In this document: positions 6,568-10,181 of the stretch, piece by piece
Layout: every line of letters starts with the position of its first letter
Position numbering within the stretch: the first letter of the stretch is position 1
Position numbers and translations under genes: made by a program
The notes under the pieces: generated by a model
What the model saw: the letters and a program-made list of their open reading frames with translations, nothing else
Databases searched by the model: none
Told to the model about the DNA's origin: nothing
Assembly: GCA_023144145.1 (NCBI GenBank)
Contig: JAGLGG010000237.1
Span: forward strand, 1-10,181
Direction: 5' to 3'
Length of the DNA: 10,181 nucleotides
Source of the DNA: Anaerolineales bacterium
GTDB lineage: Bacteria; Chloroflexota; Anaerolineae; Anaerolineales; E44-bin32

Positions 6568-6599
6568 CGCACGCAAATTCTGCGTGCGTTATTTTCGTT
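6568..6599 (+). terminator. Riboswitch expression platform, terminator-like hairpin
   Basis: CGCACGCA (6568-6575) pairs perfectly with TGCGTGCG (6581-6588) around a 5-nt loop and is followed by TTATTTTCGTT, a fair U-rich tail. It begins 2 nt after aptamer 2 and ends 36 nt before the gcvH ribosome site, so it is the likely transcription-control element of the riboswitch. Unlike in well-known examples, its stem does not overlap the 3' strand of the aptamer P1, so how glycine prevents its formation is not apparent. Confidence 0.75.
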
Positions 6600-6634
6600 G
6601 TCCCGTGTTTGATGCACAAAGAATGGAGGCTTAA

Positions 6635-7027
6635 ATGCAAATTCCTGACGATCTTAAATTCACCGAGAACGATGAGTGGATCCGAGTGGAGGGCGAAATC
6701 GGAACCGTTGGGGTAACGGATTATGCCCAGGATCAGTTGTCAGATGTGGTTTATGTTGAAATCACAGTCGCCGTTGGGGATGCGATCTCTAAAGGCGAGA
6801 TGTTTGGACTGATCGAATCAGTTAAAGCTGCGGCGGATGTTTATATGCCCGTAGCTGGTGAACTGACCGAGATCAACGAATCTTTGGTCGATACCCCCGA
6901 ACTCGTTAATTCGGATCCGTATGGCGCGGCATGGATAGTTAAGTTTAAGATATCCAGCCCCGATGAATTGGATGGATTATATGATCCAAGCGCTTATGAA
7001 GAGTATGTGAAAGAACGGAGCAGTTGA
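6635..7027 (+). CDS. gcvH: Glycine cleavage system H protein
   Basis: This lipoyl carrier moves the aminomethyl group from the P-protein to the T-protein and is then reoxidised by lipoamide dehydrogenase. It has 130 residues, the usual size. The lipoylated lysine is K64 in GLIESVKAAADVYMPV (58-73). Other hallmarks are HEW-like NDEWIRV near the start, GVTDYAQDQLSDVVYVE (26-42), and the late NSDPYGAAWIVK motif. The ATG at 6635 has a full GGAGG (6625-6629) at 5 nt. It is the first gene of the riboswitch-controlled operon and its TGA overlaps the next start by one base (TGATG). Such a lysine is also a substrate for lipoate protein ligase or LipA/LipB, none of which is in the window. Confidence 0.97.
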   Translation: MQIPDDLKFTENDEWIRVEGEIGTVGVTDYAQDQLSDVVYVEITVAVGDAISKGEMFGLIESVKAAADVYMPVAGELTEINESLVDTPELVNSDPYGAAWIVKFKISSPDELDGLYDPSAYEEYVKERSS

Positions 7028-8370
7028 TGACACATATTCCCCACACAGATAATGATCGGCGCCTCATGCTTGACGCCGTTGGGGTGGAGCGGATTGAAGA
7101 TTTATTCCACGCAATTCCAGAGCATGTGCGTTTTCCAGATTTAGAGCTTCCACCCCCGATCTCTGAACTCGAAATCATGCAGGAGCTCCAGGCATATTCA
7201 GAAGCGAATGTCGACTCGAAGAATTTTTCATACTTCCTTGGAGCAGGTGCCTATAATCACTTTATCCCTGCTGTCGTAGACCATACGCTCAGGAGAAATG
7301 AGTTTTATACAGCCTATACCCCGTATCAGCCAGAGGTATCACAAGGGACTCTTCAGGCGATTTTTGAATATCAAAGTTTGATAACATCTCTCACCGGAAT
7401 GGATGTCTCAAACGCTTCGCACTACGATGGTGCGACCGCTCTTGCTGAAGCTGTGATCTTAGCTTCGAACCAGCACAGGATGAAGCGTAAGAAGGTCATT
7501 CTCTCACCTGCTATTCACCCCCAATATAGAGAAGTGGTCCGCACATACATGCAAGGTGCTGGCCTGGAGATTATGGGGGACGAGAATTTATCAAGCACGC
7601 CAGCTGATCTTGCGGAATTGATTGATGAGAATACGACCTTGGTTGCGGTACAGTATCCAGATTTTTTCGGAAGGATCGAAGATTTTACAGCCCTGGGTGA
7701 AGCAGCCAATTCTGCCGGTGCCCTGTTCTGTGTCGTTGTAAATCCGCTTTCATTGGGTTTGCTTAAGCCGCCTTCAGAATTTGGTGCAGATATCGTCGTT
7801 GGGGAAGGTCAACCTTTGGGAATTCCACTCTCATACGGCGGTCCTTACCTGGGAATATTCTCGACCAGGGATAAGTATGTTAGGAAGATGGCGGGCAGGT
7901 TGGCTGGAGAGACGGTAGACAGTCGTGGACAACGCGGATATGTGCTTACATTAACCCCACGCGAACAGCACATCCGTAGAGAACGCGCTACTTCCAATAT
8001 CTGCACCAATCAAGGTTTGATAGCCTTGGCAGCTACGGTGTACGTTTCAGTGATGGGAAAGCATGGCCTGCGCAAGGTTGCTGAACTTTGTTATCAAAAA
8101 GCCCACTATGCAGCGCAAGAGATAGATAAGCTGGAGGGATACTCCCTCTGGAATACGGGGACCTTCTTCCACGAATTCGTAATCGCCTGCCCCCGTCCAA
8201 TCCAAGAGATCAATGATGAATTGTTGGACTTCGACATCGTTGGGGGCTACGACCTGGGGAAAGCGTATGATGAATTATCAAATCACATGCTAATAACGGT
8301 TACCGAAATGAACGGCAAGGATCAGATCGATGCATTGGTGAGCGCTCTAGAGGAGGTGGGTCATGCCTGA
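7027..8370 (+). CDS. gcvPA: Glycine dehydrogenase (decarboxylating) subunit 1
   Basis: The N-terminal half of the P-protein as a separate 447-residue chain. With GcvPB it forms the PLP enzyme that decarboxylates glycine and loads the aminomethyl group on the H-protein lipoyl arm. Recognisable family features are RRLMLDAVGVERIEDLF (11-27), FLGAGAYNHFIPAVVD (70-85), YTAYTPYQPEVSQGTLQAI (94-112), SHYDGATALAEA (131-142), and IRRERATSNICTNQ (316-329). It adopts an aminotransferase-like fold but has no PLP lysine; that is in subunit 2, as expected. The ATG at 7027 is preferred over an adjacent TTG at 7024 because GGAG (7017-7020) is 6 nt away and the ATG shares its A with the gcvH stop. Its end overlaps gcvPB by 8 nt. 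Confidence 0.97.
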   Translation: MTHIPHTDNDRRLMLDAVGVERIEDLFHAIPEHVRFPDLELPPPISELEIMQELQAYSEANVDSKNFSYFLGAGAYNHFIPAVVDHTLRRNEFYTAYTPYQPEVSQGTLQAIFEYQSLITSLTGMDVSNASHYDGATALAEAVILASNQHRMKRKKVILSPAIHPQYREVVRTYMQGAGLEIMGDENLSSTPADLAELIDENTTLVAVQYPDFFGRIEDFTALGEAANSAGALFCVVVNPLSLGLLKPPSEFGADIVVGEGQPLGIPLSYGGPYLGIFSTRDKYVRKMAGRLAGETVDSRGQRGYVLTLTPREQHIRRERATSNICTNQGLIALAATVYVSVMGKHGLRKVAELCYQKAHYAAQEIDKLEGYSLWNTGTFFHEFVIACPRPIQEINDELLDFDIVGGYDLGKAYDELSNHMLITVTEMNGKDQIDALVSALEEVGHA

Positions 8371-9832
8371 GCCCTTGATATTTGATCTCTCCTCGCCTGG
8401 CCGAAAAGGAGTCAGCATGCCTGATTCTGATGTCCCGCATACAGAACTGCCCCAAGAGTTCGTGCGGGAGATCCTACCTTTGCCAGAGGTTTCGGAGATT
8501 GATGTCGTTCGACACTTTGTCCGATTATCTCAACTGAATTACTCCATCGACACCGGGTTTTACCCACTCGGTTCATGCACAATGAAATACAACCCGAAAG
8601 TGAATGAAGATGCAGCCAGGTTGGCAGGGTTTGCATTCTCGCACCCTCTCCAGGATCAGGAGCTTTCCCAGGGGAACCTGGCCTTGATGTATGAGGTCCA
8701 AGAATGGCTTAAGGAGATTGGAGGATTCTCGGGAGTTAGTTTACAACCCGCCGCTGGGGCACATGGAGAGCTCACGGGACTGCTGATAATCGCAGCATAC
8801 CATCGTGATCGGGGCGACCACAAACGCAAGGTGATCCTCGTTCCAGATTCAGCCCACGGCACTAATCCAGCGAGTGCAATCATGGCTGGACTGCAGTTAA
8901 TCGAACTGCCCTCTGACGACCGAGGCAACATCGATCTCGATAAGTTGAGAGAAATTTGTGATGAAACGATCGCAGGTGTGATGCTCACCAACCCCAACAC
9001 CCTCGGACTTTTTGAAGAACATGTTCAAGAAGTTGCCAAGCAAGTCCACGAATGTGGAGGGTTGATTTATGGTGATGGAGCAAACATGAATCCTCTGCTG
9101 GGAATCGTCCGTCCCGGTGATTTGGGTTTCGATGTTTTGCACTACAACTTGCATAAGACCTTTTCAACCCCTCACGGTGGCGGAGGTCCGGGATCCGGCC
9201 CTGTTGGTGTGTTAGAGCACTTGGTTGATTTCTTGCCAGGACCTGTAGTTGATGTAGTCGATCCAGGTGATGAGCAGCTGCCTCCGCTCTTCGGGTTGGT
9301 TACGCCGGAAAAGAGCATTGGTCGCGTTAAGGCGTTCCACGGTCATTATGGGATGATCGTTCGAGCATACACGTATATGCGCATGCTGGGAAAATCGGGC
9401 ATGCGAGCGGTCGCTGATCATGCGGTGTTGAGTGCGAATTACCTGCGGGTAAAGCTTGGTGATACGTATCACATCCCTTTTGATCGCATCTGTATGCATG
9501 AATTTGTTGCAGAGGGTCGCTGGTCTGATGCCAAAGATATTCATGCTTTGGACATTTCCAAGCGACTGATGGATTTTGGCTTCCATCCCCCAACCAACTA
9601 CTTTCCCTTGATCGTCCATGAGGCTCTCATGATAGAGCCGACAGAGACGGAGAGCATTGAAACTCTGGACGCTTTTGTGGAGGCAATGCTCAAAATCGCT
9701 GAGGAAGCAAAATCTAACCCTGAATTACTTCGGACAGCCCCTCACACAACCCCCTTTGGACGGTTGGATGAAGTTAAAGCTGCTCGGGAGCTTGTGCTCT
9801 GCTGCCGCCCTGAGGTGATCCAGAAGGCATAG
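8363..9832 (+). CDS. gcvPB: Glycine dehydrogenase (decarboxylating) subunit 2
   Basis: The PLP-bearing half of the two-subunit P-protein, 489 residues. The Schiff-base lysine is K265 in LHYNLHKTFSTPHGGGGPG (259-277), with the glycine-rich loop right after it. Other family motifs are YPLGSCTMKYNPKVNE (67-82), LQPAAGAHGELTGLL (127-141), DSAHGTNPASA (162-172), LTNPNTLGLFE (208-218), and YGDGANMN (236-243). The ATG at 8363 has GGAGG (8352-8356) 6 nt before it and overlaps the gcvPA end, so the two subunits are probably made in equal amounts by coupled translation. It is the last gene of the operon in this window: neither gcvT nor lpd follows. Confidence 0.98.
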   Translation: MPEPLIFDLSSPGRKGVSMPDSDVPHTELPQEFVREILPLPEVSEIDVVRHFVRLSQLNYSIDTGFYPLGSCTMKYNPKVNEDAARLAGFAFSHPLQDQELSQGNLALMYEVQEWLKEIGGFSGVSLQPAAGAHGELTGLLIIAAYHRDRGDHKRKVILVPDSAHGTNPASAIMAGLQLIELPSDDRGNIDLDKLREICDETIAGVMLTNPNTLGLFEEHVQEVAKQVHECGGLIYGDGANMNPLLGIVRPGDLGFDVLHYNLHKTFSTPHGGGGPGSGPVGVLEHLVDFLPGPVVDVVDPGDEQLPPLFGLVTPEKSIGRVKAFHGHYGMIVRAYTYMRMLGKSGMRAVADHAVLSANYLRVKLGDTYHIPFDRICMHEFVAEGRWSDAKDIHALDISKRLMDFGFHPPTNYFPLIVHEALMIEPTETESIETLDAFVEAMLKIAEEAKSNPELLRTAPHTTPFGRLDEVKAARELVLCCRPEVIQKA

Positions 9833-9878
9833 GGGTGGTGTTGGACATTCTCAGTCCCAGCATTTTCATGAAAGAATG

Positions 9879-9908
9879 GCGGCGGATCTCGATTTTGAGA
9901 TCCGCCGC
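9879..9908 (+). terminator. Strong hairpin after gcvPB, probable operon end
   Basis: A perfect 12-bp stem, arms 9879-9890 (GCGGCGGATCTC) and 9897-9908, closes on the 6-nt loop GATTTT, 46 nt past the gcvPB stop. The base is GC-rich, as in terminators, but the + strand tail is AAGCATAATC with no U-run. It may act as a transcript-end or RNA-stabilising structure rather than a textbook intrinsic terminator. Confidence 0.5.
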
Positions 9909-10032
9909 AAGCATAATCGGTTTGAGGGACAAATCTAATTTGGTGTGAACCAATCCCTTAGCTCAAATATCCTCATGGTGCCTGCCAAGCACCTGGAGAG
10001 AAATCTGATCAAGACGGATTTGACGAATTAAA

Positions 10033-10075
10033 GGACGAAGCGCCTGGGCAATTAATTGCCCAGGCGCTCACGTCC
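10033..10075 (-). terminator. 30-nt perfect palindrome with extended stem
   Basis: 10039-10068 is a perfect palindrome with half-site AGCGCCTGGGCAATT. Past a one-base and a two-base bulge, GGACG (10033-10037) also pairs with CGTCC (10071-10075). Read on the - strand the stem is followed by TTTAATTC, a short U-rich tail, so it could terminate transcription entering from the right. On the + strand no U-run follows. The loopless symmetry would equally suit a dimer binding site or a dispersed palindromic repeat. Confidence 0.45.
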
Positions 10076-10081
10076 GATACG

Positions 10082-10121
10082 ATAACTGCTCCGGTCCCCT
10101 CGCTGCAGGAGCCTGAGTTAT
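10082..10121 (+). terminator. Bulged hairpin with U-rich tail
   Basis: ATAACT (10082-10087) pairs with AGTTAT (10116-10121), and GCTCC (10088-10092) with GGAGC (10108-10112), leaving a 3-nt bulge and a 15-nt loop. The + strand tail TATCCTTGTTTTC (10122-10134) is U-rich but begins loosely, so this is only a weak candidate terminator facing right. Confidence 0.3.
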
Positions 10122-10137
10122 TATCCTTGTTTTCAGT

Positions 10138-10181
10138 TTACAGCATGAAGCTCAATGGAGTCTGAACCTCAGGACTTAGGG
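10138..10181 (-). CDS. Possible C-terminal end of a minus-strand gene
   Basis: One - strand frame is open from the window edge to a TAA at 10138-10140 and would give the last 13 residues LSPEVQTPLSFML. The other two - strand frames stop within 4 codons. The neighbouring hairpins, especially the long stem at 10033-10075, would fit as its terminator. Thirteen codons cannot show that a gene is there, and no product can be named. Confidence 0.2.
   Translation of the reverse strand, partial: LSPEVQTPLSFML

Larger units (their letters stand above)
9909..10137. other. Gene-free stretch packed with hairpins
   Basis: No coding frame is supported on either strand. Apart from the stems listed separately, it contains a nested pair, AGGGA (9925-9929) with TCCCT (9954-9958) around TTGGT/ACCAA (9940-9944 with 9949-9953). 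It also has GGTGC/GCACC (9977-9981 with 9989-9993) and a weak AAATC/GATTT pair near 10001-10022. Together with the flanking stems this gives about six hairpins in 240 nt. It may be the convergent 3' region of two operons or a structured non-coding RNA; no promoter clear enough to choose was seen. Confidence 0.5.

Noticed and set aside
6450..6575. Possible antiterminator: TGCGTG (6450-6455) in aptamer 1 with CACGCA (6570-6575) in the terminator
   Set aside because: Only 6 bp, and it would give readthrough when the aptamer is unfolded, the opposite of the expected glycine-on control of gcv genes.
9212..9619. 135-codon - strand frame inside gcvPB
   Set aside because: Shadow of a strongly conserved gene on the other strand; no ribosome site or family features.

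Overview
The window looks like ordinary chromosomal DNA from a free-living bacterium, most likely a member of the Chloroflexota (Anaerolineae-like). That placement is an inference from gene style: glycine decarboxylase split into two subunits, a tandem glycine riboswitch, a tryptophanase and a lipoprotein binding protein. No rRNA, marker phylogeny or database search supports it here. No tRNA, rRNA, CRISPR array, insertion sequence or phage gene was found.

Layout. (1) 124-2824, + strand: a compact cluster of tgt (queuosine tRNA modification), uppP (undecaprenyl-diphosphate recycling) and a PstS-like lipoprotein. The genes are 3 nt apart or overlap by 8 nt, and a hairpin plus T-tract follows. 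(2) 2950-3719, - strand: a YcbL/glyoxalase II-type metallo-beta-lactamase-fold hydrolase, preceded by a possible 38-codon ORF coupled through a GTGA overlap. (3) 3777-5156, + strand: a beta-eliminating lyase whose specificity residues fit tryptophanase rather than tyrosine phenol-lyase. (4) 5208-5738, - strand: a small protein that looks like an ImmA/IrrE-type peptidase fold without its HExxH zinc motif. (5) 5739-6338: about 600 nt without a convincing gene, holding several inverted repeats, including a near-perfect 28-nt palindrome. (6) 6339-9832, + strand: a strong promoter (TTGACA-N17-TAGAAT), a two-aptamer glycine riboswitch, a terminator-like hairpin, and the operon gcvH-gcvPA-gcvPB. (7) 9833-10181: a gene-free, hairpin-rich stretch containing a 30-nt perfect palindrome, then possibly the last 13 codons of a minus-strand gene entering from the right.

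How the genes work together. The gcv operon encodes the P-protein (as two subunits) and the lipoyl H-protein of the glycine cleavage system; T-protein (gcvT) and lipoamide dehydrogenase must be encoded elsewhere. The glycine-sensing leader explains its regulation. The tgt-uppP-lipoprotein cluster is packed like an operon, but its members share no obvious pathway. The best candidates for something undescribed are the catalytically dead ImmA/IrrE-like protein with its structured 5' leader, the two hairpin-rich intergenic regions, and the small ORF upstream of the hydrolase. None amounts to a demonstrated new system.
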